Shown here: piece after piece, positions 41,792-51,032 of the stretch
How the letters are laid out: every line of letters starts with the position of its first letter
Numbering within the stretch: position 1 is the stretch's first letter
Source of the DNA: Streptomyces sp. NBC_00091
Lineage (GTDB): Bacteria; Actinomycetota; Actinomycetes; Streptomycetales; Streptomycetaceae
Length of the DNA: 64,000 bases
NCBI RefSeq assembly: GCF_026343185.1
Contig: NZ_JAPEMA010000001.1
Span: 2,232,001-2,296,000, forward strand
Reading direction: 5' to 3'
Notes under the pieces: model-generated
Databases searched by the model: none
What the model was told of the DNA's origin: nothing
What the model saw: the letters and a program-made list of their open reading frames with translations, nothing else
Position numbers and translations under genes: made by a program

Positions 41792-43204
41792 CTACGCCTT
41801 CGGGCGGCCCTCGCCGTACAGCCAGACGTCCCACACCTTCCGCAGGTCGTGGCCCGTGCGCTGCTGCGCGTACGCGGTGAAGTCGGCGGTGCTCACGTTG
41901 CCGTGCCGGTGGTCGGTGGCCCAGCCGCGCAGCAGGTCGAAGAACTTCTCGTCCCCCACCTCCTGCCGGATCCGGTGCAGGACCATCGCGCCCCGGTAGT
42001 ACACCGGGTCGTCGGAGATGTGCTCGGCGCCGGGTGGCGCGGCCGGCGGGAAGGCGTCCCAGGCGGCGTCGGCATGCGGGTCGACCGAGGTGTCACCGGC
42101 CAGGAAGGCCTCGAAGCGGCGCTGCGCGCCGATGCCGCCCCGGTCCTCCGACCACAGCCACTCCGCGTAGGTGGCGAAGCCCTCGTTGAGCCACATGTCC
42201 TTCCAGGACTTCGGCGAGACCGAGTCGCCGAACCACTGGTGGGCCAGCTCGTGCAGGACCAGCTCCTCGTCGGGCGCGCCGGAGTAGACGGGCTTGGTCT
42301 GCGTCTCCAGCGCGTACCCGAGGGTCTGCGCGGGCATCACGATCGAACCGGCGGTGGAGAAGGGGTACGGGCCGAACCTGCGGCTGCCCCACTCCACGAT
42401 CTCCGGCAGCCGCGCCAGCGCCGCCTCGCTGCCCGCCGCCTGGTCGGGAGCGACGGCGTTGTAGACGGGGACCCCCGACGGGGTCCGCCCGATGCTCACC
42501 TTGAACCGCCCGACGGCGACGGTCGCCAGGTAGCTCGCCATCGGCTCCGCGCTGTGCCACACGAACTCGGTCTCGCCGTCCTCCACCTCCCGGCGGGAGC
42601 GCAGCTCGCCGTTGGACACGGCCTCGTAGCCGTCCGGCACCGTCACGGTGACGTCGTACGCGGCCTTGTCGCTCGGATGGTGGTTGCCGGGGAACCAGCC
42701 CATCGACCCCACCGGCTCGCCGACGGCGACCGCGCCGTCCTCGGTGGTGATCCAGCCCTCCTTGGAGCCGTCCGGATCGACGACCGCCTTCGGCCGCCCG
42801 GTGTAGTCCACCCGCGTACGGAAGACCTCGCCCTTCCTCAGGTCCTTGGCCGGACGCACCGTCAGCTCGTTGCCGGTGCGGTTGTGGCGGGCGCCGGCGC
42901 CCTGCACCTCCACGCCCTCGACCTTGAGGCCGCTGAAGTCGAGGTTGAAGGAGCTGAGCCCCTGCTCGGCGCGGGCGGTGATGACGGCCGTGCCGTGCAG
43001 CTCCCCGTCGGCGGGGTCGTAGGCGAGGTCCAGCTCGTAGTGCTCGACCTGGTAGCCGCCGTTGCCCGCCCGGGGGAAGTACGGATCACGCAGCCCGGAC
43101 GCGCCGGGCCGCCCCTGCACCGTCGCGCCCGTACATCCCGTGGTGAGGACGAGCAGGGCGGCGACGGCGGGGACGGCGAGGCGGGTGAGCGCGCGGAGTT
43201 CCAC
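41792..43204 (-). CDS. Lipoprotein M1-family zinc aminopeptidase
   Basis: This 470-residue protein is an M1 (gluzincin) metallopeptidase. It has a lipobox-like LTTGC (Cys24) at the N-terminus, the zinc motif HELAHQWFGD (about residue 320) and the third ligand in WLNEGFATYAEW (about 340). A substrate-recognition loop GSIVMPAQT resembles the GAMEN region. It is shorter than full-length PepN, lacking the C-terminal helical domain. It is expected on the outer face of the membrane and to release N-terminal amino acids. The ATG at 43204 is the natural start. Its 3' end lies next to the TnpB element. Confidence 0.9.
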   Translation of the reverse strand: MELRALTRLAVPAVAALLVLTTGCTGATVQGRPGASGLRDPYFPRAGNGGYQVEHYELDLAYDPADGELHGTAVITARAEQGLSSFNLDFSGLKVEGVEVQGAGARHNRTGNELTVRPAKDLRKGEVFRTRVDYTGRPKAVVDPDGSKEGWITTEDGAVAVGEPVGSMGWFPGNHHPSDKAAYDVTVTVPDGYEAVSNGELRSRREVEDGETEFVWHSAEPMASYLATVAVGRFKVSIGRTPSGVPVYNAVAPDQAAGSEAALARLPEIVEWGSRRFGPYPFSTAGSIVMPAQTLGYALETQTKPVYSGAPDEELVLHELAHQWFGDSVSPKSWKDMWLNEGFATYAEWLWSEDRGGIGAQRRFEAFLAGDTSVDPHADAAWDAFPPAAPPGAEHISDDPVYYRGAMVLHRIRQEVGDEKFFDLLRGWATDHRHGNVSTADFTAYAQQRTGHDLRKVWDVWLYGEGRPKA

Positions 43205-43244
43205 GCACCGATCCTAAGCGGGGGCTCTGGAGCGGGCCTGGGTC

Positions 43245-43775
43245 CTAGTTCTGCAGGGACTCGACGCCGGCCTTGGCGAACTTCTCGTCCAGGTCACCGC
43301 TCGGGGCGCCGGCCACGCCGATGCCGGCGACCGGGGCGCCGTCGGCCTGCACGGGGGCGCCACCGCCGAGGAAGAGGGTGCCCGGGATGTCCTTCAGGTT
43401 CGGGGTCTGCGCGAGACGGCCGACGAGGACGGAGGTCGGGGCGTTCCAGGACACGGCGGTGAAGGCCTTGCGCTGCGCCGACTCGTAGGACTGCGGGCCC
43501 GCACCGTCGCCGCGCAGGGTGACGATGGTGTTGCCGTTGCGGTCGACCACCGCGACGGTGACCTTCTGGTTCTCCTTCTGGGCGGCCTCGAGCGCGGCCT
43601 GGGCGGCGCGGGTGGCGGCGCCGATCGTGAGGTGGGTCGAGGTGGTGAAGTTCGCGTTGCCGTCCTTCTTGGCGGGGGCGGCGGGCGTGGCGCTCGCGCT
43701 GACGGCACCGAAGGTCCCGGCGCCGAGGACGACGGCGAGGGCGGTACCGGTGAGAACGCGGGTGCGGGTGTTCAT
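43245..43775 (-). CDS. Secreted HbpS/GlcG-like heme-binding protein
   Basis: This 176-residue exported protein has a Sec signal peptide (about residues 1-30, ending SASATP) and a GlcG/HbpS domain (about 48-172; LTIGAATRAAQAALEAAQ, VAVVDRNGNTIVTLRGDGAG and GGGAPVQ). HbpS-like proteins bind heme and sense redox stress in Streptomyces. The ATG at 43775 has a GGAG about nine bases before it. It ends 40 bp from the M1 peptidase gene and is not near a senS-senR pair, though a different two-component system is 450 bp away. Confidence 0.85.
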   Translation of the reverse strand: MNTRTRVLTGTALAVVLGAGTFGAVSASATPAAPAKKDGNANFTTSTHLTIGAATRAAQAALEAAQKENQKVTVAVVDRNGNTIVTLRGDGAGPQSYESAQRKAFTAVSWNAPTSVLVGRLAQTPNLKDIPGTLFLGGGAPVQADGAPVAGIGVAGAPSGDLDEKFAKAGVESLQN

Positions 43776-43944
43776 GGTGTGCTCCTGGGGAGGTCATCGG
43801 CTCGTCTGGCTCCCTCCAAGCTTCGGCCGCGACCCCGCCCCCACCCGTCCCCGTACCGGCTGTGCCCGACGACCACACCGGTTGACCCGGGGGTCATCCG
43901 ATCGGCCGATGCGGCGGTGCGGGCCACCCGGTTTCCCTGGTCAG

Positions 43945-44090
43945 GGGCCCGGCCGGGGTCGGGGACGGGGTGGGGTGCCGTCCGGGACTAAAACGAGATG
44001 ATTTCGGCGCAAACCCCCGCCCCACAACCCCACCACCCCAAGGCGCCGAACATCGAAGCCCGTCCCGGACGGCACCCCACCCCGCCCCCG
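43945..44090. repeat. Long palindromic intergenic repeat
   Basis: Segments GGGGTGCCGTCCGGGAC (near 43971) and GTCCCGGACGGCACCCC (near 44066) are exact reverse complements. Inner arms (GATGATTTCGGCGC and GCGCCGAACATC) also pair. The whole can fold into one long hairpin. It occupies much of the 43776-44224 gap and no gene was found there. Confidence 0.75.
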
Positions 44091-44224
44091 GCCCCGGCCC
44101 CGGCCCACCCACACCCCGCCGCCCGCCCGGGCGACGCCCACCCCGCACCCCGTCCGCCCCGCACCCCGCCCGGCCAGGGCTACGGCAGCATGGACACCAC
44201 CGCCCCACCACCAGGAGCCACGCC

Positions 44225-45439
44225 GTGAGCCGGCATCCCTCGACCGCCCCCGACACCCGCACCCTCGCCACCGTCATGCACACGGCGTTCTTCCTCCTGC
44301 TCGGCGCCTCGGTGGCCCGGTTCCTGCTCCGCCACCCCGGCGAACCCCGCACCCCCTGGGTGATCGCCCTCAGCATCGCCCTCGCCCTGCTCTACGTCCT
44401 CGGCCCCGCCGTCGGAGCCACCGGCGCGACCGGCACCACCCCCGCCGCCCCCGCCACCGGCGCCCCCGCGCCCCCCACCCTCCGCCGGCGGCTCTGGCTC
44501 GGCCTGGTCGTGGCCACCTGGGTGGTCCTGGTGGTCCTCGCCCCGAGCTTCGCCTGGTGCGCCGTACCGCTCTTCTTCACGGCCCTGCGCACCCTGCCCC
44601 CGCGCGCCGCGGTGGGCCTGGTCGCCGTGCTCACCGTCTTCGTGGTCATCGCCCAGCTCAAGCTGTCCACCGCCTTCGACCCCAACCTCCTCCTGGCCCC
44701 ACCCGCCATCGCCGCCCTCGCCACGGCCGTCTTCGTCCACATGGAGCGCCAGGCACAGGCCCAGCGCGCGCTCATCGACGACCTGATCCGCACCCGCCGG
44801 GAACTCGCCGCCACCGAACGCCGCGAAGGCACCCTCGCCGAACGTCAGCGGCTGTCCATGGAGATCCACGACACCCTGGCCCAGCACCTGTCCAGCCAGC
44901 AGATGCTGCTCCAGGCCGCCGACCGCACCTGGGACACCGACCCGGACACCGCCCGCGCGCACGTCCGTACCGCCAACGGCATCGCGGCACGCGGCCTCGC
45001 CGAAGCCCGCCGCCTGGTCCACGACCTGGCCCCGCCCGAGCTGGACAACGGCGCCGGCCTCGCCGACGCCCTGCGCGCGCTGGACGCCGGCCCCGACATC
45101 GAAGTCCGCTTCCACCTGGAGGGCGCCCCCACCCCCCTCCCCGACCGCACCGAATCCGCCCTGCTGCGCATCGCCCAGGGCGCCCTGGCCAACGTCCGCG
45201 AACACGCGAACGCGCACACCGCCGCCCTCACCCTCAGCTTCCTCGGCGACCAGGTGGTCCTGGACATCGCGGACGACGGCGAGGGCTTCACCGCCGCCGC
45301 CTCCAGCCCCGACCGCGGCCACGGCCTGCCGGCGATGCGCGCCCGCGTGCGGCAGCTCGGCGGCACCCTGACGATCGAATCCACCCCCGGCGAGGGCACC
45401 GTCCTCTCGGCCTCAATCCCCCTGGAGCCCACAGGATGA
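44225..45439 (+). CDS. Two-component sensor histidine kinase (NarL-type partner)
   Basis: This 404-residue membrane kinase has about five hydrophobic segments (residues ~15-160) and a HisKA_3 dimerisation domain with the phospho-accepting His in SMEIHDTLAQHL (about residue 217). A HATPase domain follows (VLDIADDGEGF, then HGLPAMRARVRQLGG). The input signal is unknown. The GTG at 44225 has AGGAG eight bases before it. The stop overlaps the response-regulator start by four bases (ATGA), so the pair is one operon. Confidence 0.93.
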   Translation: MSRHPSTAPDTRTLATVMHTAFFLLLGASVARFLLRHPGEPRTPWVIALSIALALLYVLGPAVGATGATGTTPAAPATGAPAPPTLRRRLWLGLVVATWVVLVVLAPSFAWCAVPLFFTALRTLPPRAAVGLVAVLTVFVVIAQLKLSTAFDPNLLLAPPAIAALATAVFVHMERQAQAQRALIDDLIRTRRELAATERREGTLAERQRLSMEIHDTLAQHLSSQQMLLQAADRTWDTDPDTARAHVRTANGIAARGLAEARRLVHDLAPPELDNGAGLADALRALDAGPDIEVRFHLEGAPTPLPDRTESALLRIAQGALANVREHANAHTAALTLSFLGDQVVLDIADDGEGFTAAASSPDRGHGLPAMRARVRQLGGTLTIESTPGEGTVLSASIPLEPTG

Positions 45440-46059
45440 CGACGATCCTCCTCTGCGACGACCACGTGGTGGTCCGCGCCGGACTCCTCGCGCTCCTCGG
45501 CAGCGAACCGGACATCGAGGTGCTCGGCGAAGCGGGCAGCGGCGAGGAGGCGGTCGCCCTGGCCGCGAAGCTCCGCCCGGACGTGGTCCTGATGGACCTC
45601 CAGCTGGGCGAGGGCATCGACGGCGTCGAGGCGACCCGCCGCATCACCGCCCTCCCCCGGCCCCCGCACGTCCTCGTCCTCACCACGTACGACACGGACG
45701 CGGACATCACCCGCGCGATCGGCGCCGGCGCGACGGGCTACCTCCTGAAGGCGGAACGCCCGGAGGAACTGTTCGCCGCCATCCACTCGGCGGCGGCGGG
45801 CCGCACCACCCTCTCCGCGCCCGTCGCCAGCCGCGTGATGGCCCACATGCGCGGCACCCGCCCCACCCTGACGGACCGCGAACTGGACATCCTGGGCCAG
45901 CTGGCCCGCGGCCTCGGCAACCGCGACATCGCCCGCGCGCTGTTCATCAGCGAAGCCACGGTCAAGACCCACCTGGGCCGCATCTACGACAAACTCGGCG
46001 TCGACACCCGCGCGGGCGCGGTGGCGGTAGCCAAGGAACAACGGCTGTTGCCTTCTTAA
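45436..46059 (+). CDS. NarL/FixJ-type response regulator
   Basis: This 207-residue regulator has a receiver domain with acidic pocket CDDHVVVRAG and the phospho-accepting Asp in VVLMDLQLGEG (about residue 53), and a Lys in GYLLKAE. The LuxR-type DNA-binding domain (about 140-200) shows LTDRELDILGQLARGLGNRDI and SEATVKTHLGRIYDKLGV. It is co-translated with the sensor kinase. The regulon is unknown. Confidence 0.95.
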   Translation: MTTILLCDDHVVVRAGLLALLGSEPDIEVLGEAGSGEEAVALAAKLRPDVVLMDLQLGEGIDGVEATRRITALPRPPHVLVLTTYDTDADITRAIGAGATGYLLKAERPEELFAAIHSAAAGRTTLSAPVASRVMAHMRGTRPTLTDRELDILGQLARGLGNRDIARALFISEATVKTHLGRIYDKLGVDTRAGAVAVAKEQRLLPS

Positions 46060-46322
46060 CGCACCGCACCATTCCCCGACGCACCGCTCGCACGGCTCGG
46101 CGCCGGGGCGCCTCTCCGGCTTCGCGCCGCTGCGCCGGACTCCGTCCGCCGATGCCGGGGCGGGGCCAGGGGCCCGGGCTGGGGTCCGGCCGCCGCCTGC
46201 GGGTGGTGGCCGCTGCGCGGTGCTGTCCCCTACCCGCCCTTCCACCGTTCCCCGGGCTCCGCCCGGACCCGGGGCTGGGCCTCGGCGACGGGCCCGCAAA
46301 CGACCGACTCGCCGCAACAATC

Positions 46323-46600
46323 CAGCCCCGCTGGCGTTTGACGGCTACCGCAGCCAAACCCAGCCCCGCCGGCGATTGAGGCGCGGGGGCCCGGGGGCTG
46401 GCCCCCGGCAACGGACCCGCACACGCACCGCCACCCCGCAGGCGCACCGCCACCGCAACCAAACTCAGCCCCGCCGGCGTTTGAGGCGCAGGGGTCCGGG
46501 GGCTGGCCCCCGGCAGCGGACCCGCAGGCGGACGGCCACCGCACGCACAACCAGCCCCGCCGGCGTTTGAGGCGCAGGGGTTCCGGGGGCCGGCCCGGCA
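46323..46600. repeat. Tandem GC-rich intergenic repeats (four copies)
   Basis: The motif CAGCCCCGCCGGCGTTTGAG begins at about 46323, 46361, 46466 and 46552. The last three are followed by GCGCAGGGGTCCGGGGGCTG-like stems. Copies are diverged and separated by variable spacers. The gap 46060-46757 holds nothing else; frames in it read as shadow. Repeats of this kind are common in Streptomyces intergenic DNA. Confidence 0.8.
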
Positions 46601-46757
46601 GCGGCAGCCCCCCACGCCCCCGCCGGAGGCAACGGCAGGGGGGATCCGGACACTCCGCCCCCCTCTTCGGACAACCCCGGCGGAGCCCCACCACACCCCC
46701 CACCCCCAGTGGCACGCTCGGCCCCGCCGCCACCCGGCAACCCGCGAAGGAGCCCGC

Positions 46758-47819
46758 GTGTCACACCCCCGCCGCCTCGCCGCCGCCGCCGCCGTCCTGC
46801 TCGGCGCAGCCGCCCTCGCAGCCACCACCCCCCAAACCACCGCCACCGCCACCGGAACCGGCCACAGCCAGTACTCCGGCACCGTCCCCCTCGGCACCAC
46901 CTACACCGGCACCGCCTACCAGCTGACCGACCCCTCCCGCGGCGGCCAACGCACCCTCGACGCCCTCAACCAGACCAACAACCCCGGCGTCCCCTTCAAC
47001 GACGCCGACAACGTCTGGGGCGACGGCACCCCCGCCCACCGCCAGACCGCCGCCGTCGACGTCCACTACGCCACCGCCGTGACCTGGGACTTCTACAAGG
47101 CCGCCTTCAACCGCAACGGCGTCCGCGGCGACGGCGTCGGCACCACCTCCCGCGTCCACTACGGCACCGGCTTCGGCAACGCCTTCTGGAGCGACAGCTG
47201 CGCCTGCGTCACCTACGGCGACGGCGCCACCCCCGGCCGCCCGCCGACCTCCCTCGACGTCGTCGGCCACGAGCTCGCGCACGGCCTGACGGCCTCCACC
47301 GCCCGCCTCGGCTACTCCGGCGAGCCCGGCGCGCTCAATGAGGGAACCTCCGACATCCTCGCCACCGCCGGCGAGTTCTTCGCCGGGAACGAGGCCGACC
47401 CCGGCGACTACCTCCTCGGCGAACGCGCCCTCGAAGGCCCGCCCCGCCGCATGGACCGCCCCAGCGCCGACGGCGTCTCCCGCGACCACTGGTCCCCCGA
47501 CCTCGCCGCCCTCGACCCGCACGCCGCATCCGGCCCCGCCCGCCACTTCTACTACCTCCTCGCCGAAGGCAGCGGACCCAAAGTGATCGACGGGGTCGCC
47601 TACGACTCCCCCACCTACGACAACTCCAAGCTCCCCGGCATCGGCCGCGACAAGGCCACCCGCATCTGGTACCGGGCGCTGACCCTCTACATGCGCTCCA
47701 GCACCAACTACTCCGGCGCCCGCACCGCCACCCTCAGGGCCGCCGCGGACCTCTACGGCCCCACCGCCCCGGAGACCGCCCACGTCGCCGCAGCCTGGAC
47801 GGCCGTCAACGTCCGCTGA
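46758..47819 (+). CDS. Secreted M4-family metallopeptidase lacking a propeptide
   Basis: This 353-residue thermolysin-family protease has a Sec signal peptide (about residues 1-33) and then goes almost directly to the peptidase domain. The zinc motif GHELAHGLT (about 170) and third ligand in GALNEGTSDI (about 193) are intact, and the active-site segment continues as SDILATAGEFFAG. M4 enzymes usually carry a propeptide of about 200 residues with FTP/PepSY domains; none is visible. The GTG at 46758 follows GAAGGAG. It probably digests extracellular protein. Confidence 0.9.
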   Translation: MSHPRRLAAAAAVLLGAAALAATTPQTTATATGTGHSQYSGTVPLGTTYTGTAYQLTDPSRGGQRTLDALNQTNNPGVPFNDADNVWGDGTPAHRQTAAVDVHYATAVTWDFYKAAFNRNGVRGDGVGTTSRVHYGTGFGNAFWSDSCACVTYGDGATPGRPPTSLDVVGHELAHGLTASTARLGYSGEPGALNEGTSDILATAGEFFAGNEADPGDYLLGERALEGPPRRMDRPSADGVSRDHWSPDLAALDPHAASGPARHFYYLLAEGSGPKVIDGVAYDSPTYDNSKLPGIGRDKATRIWYRALTLYMRSSTNYSGARTATLRAAADLYGPTAPETAHVAAAWTAVNVR

Positions 47820-47866
47820 CCCGCCCCCCGCGCCGGGAGACGCGTAGCCGTGACACCATCGGGAAC

Positions 47867-48370
47867 GTGCTCGACATCGGCTACTCCCTCTCCCGGCGCT
47901 TCCCGGACCCCCCGCAGACCGACTACCGCTCCGCGGACGTCCGTACCCTGCGCCACGACCTCTTCTGCGGTGACGTCTACCTCGCGGACACCAACAAGGA
48001 CCAGGAACTGTCCACAGCCTGGGGATGGGTACCCGTACTCGACTTCGCCTGGGCGCTGTGCGACATCGTCGAGCAGCTCGACGAGGACCCCCGCGGCAGC
48101 CGCTCCGCCAACCGCCAGTACGCCGAACTCGACTTCACCGAGTCCGCCGACCGCATGCTCTTCGAGCGCCGCTTCGGCTGGGTCGACATCGAGTCCGACT
48201 GGATGGACCCGGAGGAGCCCCCGCTGACCTTCAGCCACCGCCTGCTGCGCCGCGAGGCCCGCGACTTCCTCCACGACCTGATCGCGGACCTCATCGACAT
48301 GCACGACGGCCTCGGCGACAACCCGGTCATCTGGACGCTCCAGTCCCGCTTCCCCCGCGTACCGGCCTGA
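47867..48370 (+). CDS. Hypothetical protein, 167 aa
   Basis: This soluble, acidic, Trp-rich protein of 167 residues begins with MLDIGYSLSRRFPDPP and has a long helical C-terminal half (FSHRLLRREARDFLHDLIAD). No named family is recognised but the character is that of a conserved streptomycete protein. The GTG at 47867 is 47 bp after the M4 peptidase stop; no strong ribosome binding site is visible. It is probably in the cytoplasm. Function unknown. Confidence 0.72.
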   Translation: MLDIGYSLSRRFPDPPQTDYRSADVRTLRHDLFCGDVYLADTNKDQELSTAWGWVPVLDFAWALCDIVEQLDEDPRGSRSANRQYAELDFTESADRMLFERRFGWVDIESDWMDPEEPPLTFSHRLLRREARDFLHDLIADLIDMHDGLGDNPVIWTLQSRFPRVPA

Positions 48371-48450
48371 AAAACGCCTCCCCCGCCCGGGGGAGCATGA
48401 TCACTCCCGCGCCCGATCCCCGCCCGCCGCCCGGCGGACAGGCTGGGCAC

Positions 48451-48975
48451 ATGACCCTCCACACCACCGCACGCCCCGTCCCCCGCTGGGCCGTCACCAC
48501 CGCCCGCCTCCTGCCGCTCCTCGCCCTGCCCGTATGCCTGTGGCGGCTGCCCATCGGATTCGGCTTCCAGATGGGCATGGACACTCCCCCCACTCCCCAG
48601 CCGCTCTGGATCACCGTCCCCTACGTCCTGACGCTCAGCCTGCTCACCGAAGCCTGCGCCCTGCTCTGCGCCGGCCTCGTACGCCCCTGGGGCGAGACCG
48701 TCCCCGCCTGGGTCCCCGTACTGCGCGGCCGGCGCATCCCGCCGTACGCGGTCACCGTGCCCGCCGCCCTCGCGGGCCTCGGCTTCACCTTCCTGACCGT
48801 CGACTGGGCGCTCTGCGTCTTCCACATCGCCGGATTCTCCGACGTCGGCTTCACCAACGGCTGGTGGCAGGCCCTCTCCGTCACCGTCAGCGGCCTCTTC
48901 GTCCTCTGGGGACCCCTGATCCTGGCCCTCACCCACGCCTACCACCGGCGCCGCCGCCCCCTGCCCGCCCGTTGA
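48451..48975 (+). CDS. Membrane protein, 174 aa
   Basis: This 174-residue protein has about four membrane segments (approximately residues 15-33, 52-75, 95-118 and 138-160) linked by short loops with TVPYVLTLSLLTEACALLC and FTFLTVDWALCVF. The N- and C-termini are basic. No family is recognised. The ATG at 48451 is preferred; an ATG at 48397 is also in frame. It is 80 bp after the 167-residue hypothetical gene. Confidence 0.72.
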   Translation: MTLHTTARPVPRWAVTTARLLPLLALPVCLWRLPIGFGFQMGMDTPPTPQPLWITVPYVLTLSLLTEACALLCAGLVRPWGETVPAWVPVLRGRRIPPYAVTVPAALAGLGFTFLTVDWALCVFHIAGFSDVGFTNGWWQALSVTVSGLFVLWGPLILALTHAYHRRRRPLPAR

Positions 48976-49101
48976 GCCCGTCCCGGAGCCCGTCCGGGGC
49001 CCGTCCCGCAGTCCGGCCCGGCCGACCGGGCGCGTCGGATACTCTCTCGATGGTTTCGGGCGTCGACAGGCTTGAACTGCCTGATAGGGGACGGATTTTT
49101 C

Positions 49102-50961
49102 ATGAGCGGTACACCTCCGGCCGAGCTCTTCCAGCCGCTCGGACAAGGCGACCCGGCCACGGTCGGCGGCTACCGGCTGTCGGCCGTGCTCGGCGCCGGC
49201 GGCATGGGCAAGGTGTACCTCTCCTACACGCTGGGCGGACGGCCCGTCGCCCTCAAGGTGATCCGGCCCGAGTTCAGCGAAGACCCCGAGTTCCGGCGGC
49301 GCTTCCAGCAGGAAGTACGCGCCGCGCAGCGGGTACAGGGCCTGTACACCGCGCCCGTCATCGACTTCGACACCGAAGGCGCGCAGCCCTGGCTCGCCAC
49401 CGCCTACGTACCGGGCCCCTCCCTCGCGCACGCCGTGGCCCGGCACGGCAAGCTGCCGCTGCGCAGCGTCCTGCTGCTGACCATCGGGGTCGCCGAAGCG
49501 CTGCACGTCATCCACGGCGCGGGCATCGTCCACCGCGACCTGAAGCCCGCCAACGTACTCCTGGCCTCCGACGGCCCCCGCGTGATCGACTTCGGCATCG
49601 CCCGCGCGGCCGACGCCACCTCCCTGACCGGCAGCGGCGTCAGCATCGGCACGCCCGCCTTCATGGCACCCGAGCAGGCCTCCGCCGGAACGGTCACCGC
49701 GGGCACCGACATCTTCGCCCTCGGCCAGATCATCGCCTTCGCCGCGATCGGCGCACCCGCCTACGGCGACGGGAACTCGCACGCGGTGCTCTACCGCATC
49801 GTGCACGAGGACCCCGACCTCAGCGCCCTGCCCGCGGAGCTGCATCCCCTGGTCAGCCGCTGCCTGAACCGCGACCCCGCCGGCCGGCCCACCCTGACCG
49901 AGGTCATCGGGATGTGCCACGACCTCTCCCCTACCCCGCTGCGCCAGGGCGAGGACTGGCTCCCCCAGGAGGTCGCCGGCTCCATCACCGAACGCCTGCG
50001 GCTGCCCGAACCGGCCAAGACCCCGCCGCCGCAGCCCACCGTCGCGCCCACTGCGACCGCGCTCTCCGCGCCCCCGCAGCCGGCCGCGGGCCCGACGCCG
50101 CCACCTCCGGCGCCCGCGTACGCACCGACCGGCTTCGGCGTCGCCGCCGCCCCGACGCAGGCCGCACCGGCAGCCCCGGCAGCCCCGGCGACGGCACCGG
50201 GCGCGGTACCGGCCGGCTACCAGACGCCCCCGCCCGGGTACCAGACCCCTCCCCCCGGCTACATGACCCCGCCGCCCGGCTACATGGCCCCGGGCTACCC
50301 CACGCCGCCGCCGCTCCACCAGACCGGCTACCCGCCCGCCCCGCAGCAGACCCGGCCCAAGGGACTGATCATCGCCGGGGCCATCGTGGGCGCGGTCATC
50401 GGCATCGCGGTCATCGGCTCCCTGCTGCCGGACGGCTCCTCCAAGAACGGCAAGAGCACCGCCGGCGGCAGCCGCAGCAACGGCGCGACCCCCGGCCCCA
50501 CGAGCTCCGGTTCCCAGAACAAGAACCAGAAGCGGCCCGACCCCACCCCGGCCTCCTACCAGGGCATCAACATCACGGCCAACTACCAGGTCATGCTCGC
50601 CGACAACCCGCCGCGCCCGGGCACGGGCGGCAACGCCGGCGTGATGTACAACGGCGGGGACTTCTACTACTACTTCGACAGCCTGTTCGGCGAAAAGAAG
50701 GTCGGCACCAACAACGGCAAGCTGGTCGTGCTGAACAACGCCCAGAAGGGCTCGCTGGAGACCTGCCGCGCGGAAACCCGCTACACCGAGAAGGTCGGCC
50801 TCGACCAGCTCACCGACGGGTCCGAGATCTGCGTGCTCAGCGACGCGGGACACATCGCCGTGGCCACGTACCGCGGCAAGTCCGACGCGAAGGACGCGAG
50901 CAACTACATCACGGTGGACCTCACCATCTGGCGCAACGCCGAGGACCCGAAGAAGCGCTGA
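49102..50961 (+). CDS. Ser/Thr protein kinase with extracellular domain
   Basis: This 619-residue eukaryote-like kinase has a glycine loop GAGGMGKVYL (about residue 33), Lys in VALKVI (about 51), HRDLKPANVLL (about 147), DFG (about 163) and GTPAFMAPEQ. A long Pro/Ala-rich linker follows with repeats GYQTPPP/GYMTPPP, then one membrane helix (about 421-442). The extracellular C-terminus (about 490-619, YQGINITANYQVML) may be the sensor. The ATG at 49102 has AGGGGACGG upstream. Confidence 0.92.
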   Translation: MSGTPPAELFQPLGQGDPATVGGYRLSAVLGAGGMGKVYLSYTLGGRPVALKVIRPEFSEDPEFRRRFQQEVRAAQRVQGLYTAPVIDFDTEGAQPWLATAYVPGPSLAHAVARHGKLPLRSVLLLTIGVAEALHVIHGAGIVHRDLKPANVLLASDGPRVIDFGIARAADATSLTGSGVSIGTPAFMAPEQASAGTVTAGTDIFALGQIIAFAAIGAPAYGDGNSHAVLYRIVHEDPDLSALPAELHPLVSRCLNRDPAGRPTLTEVIGMCHDLSPTPLRQGEDWLPQEVAGSITERLRLPEPAKTPPPQPTVAPTATALSAPPQPAAGPTPPPPAPAYAPTGFGVAAAPTQAAPAAPAAPATAPGAVPAGYQTPPPGYQTPPPGYMTPPPGYMAPGYPTPPPLHQTGYPPAPQQTRPKGLIIAGAIVGAVIGIAVIGSLLPDGSSKNGKSTAGGSRSNGATPGPTSSGSQNKNQKRPDPTPASYQGINITANYQVMLADNPPRPGTGGNAGVMYNGGDFYYYFDSLFGEKKVGTNNGKLVVLNNAQKGSLETCRAETRYTEKVGLDQLTDGSEICVLSDAGHIAVATYRGKSDAKDASNYITVDLTIWRNAEDPKKR

Positions 50962-50970
50962 CCCCACGGA

Positions 50971-51009
50971 CGCGCGGCCCGTACGACCCCCGTCCGTACG
51001 GGCCGCGCG
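50971..51009. terminator. Bidirectional terminator
   Basis: A perfect 15-bp stem CGCGCGGCCCGTACG with a 9-nt loop lies 9 bp after the kinase stop and 24 bp before the pentapeptide gene stop. Confidence 0.85.
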
Positions 51010-51032
51010 CCCGGCCCCGCCCCGCCCCGGCC

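Noticed and set aside
50200..50330. CRISPR-like short direct repeats
   Set aside because: The repeats are in-frame PPPGYxT units of the kinase's Pro-rich linker, not spacers between palindromic repeats. No CRISPR array or cas gene was seen anywhere in the window.
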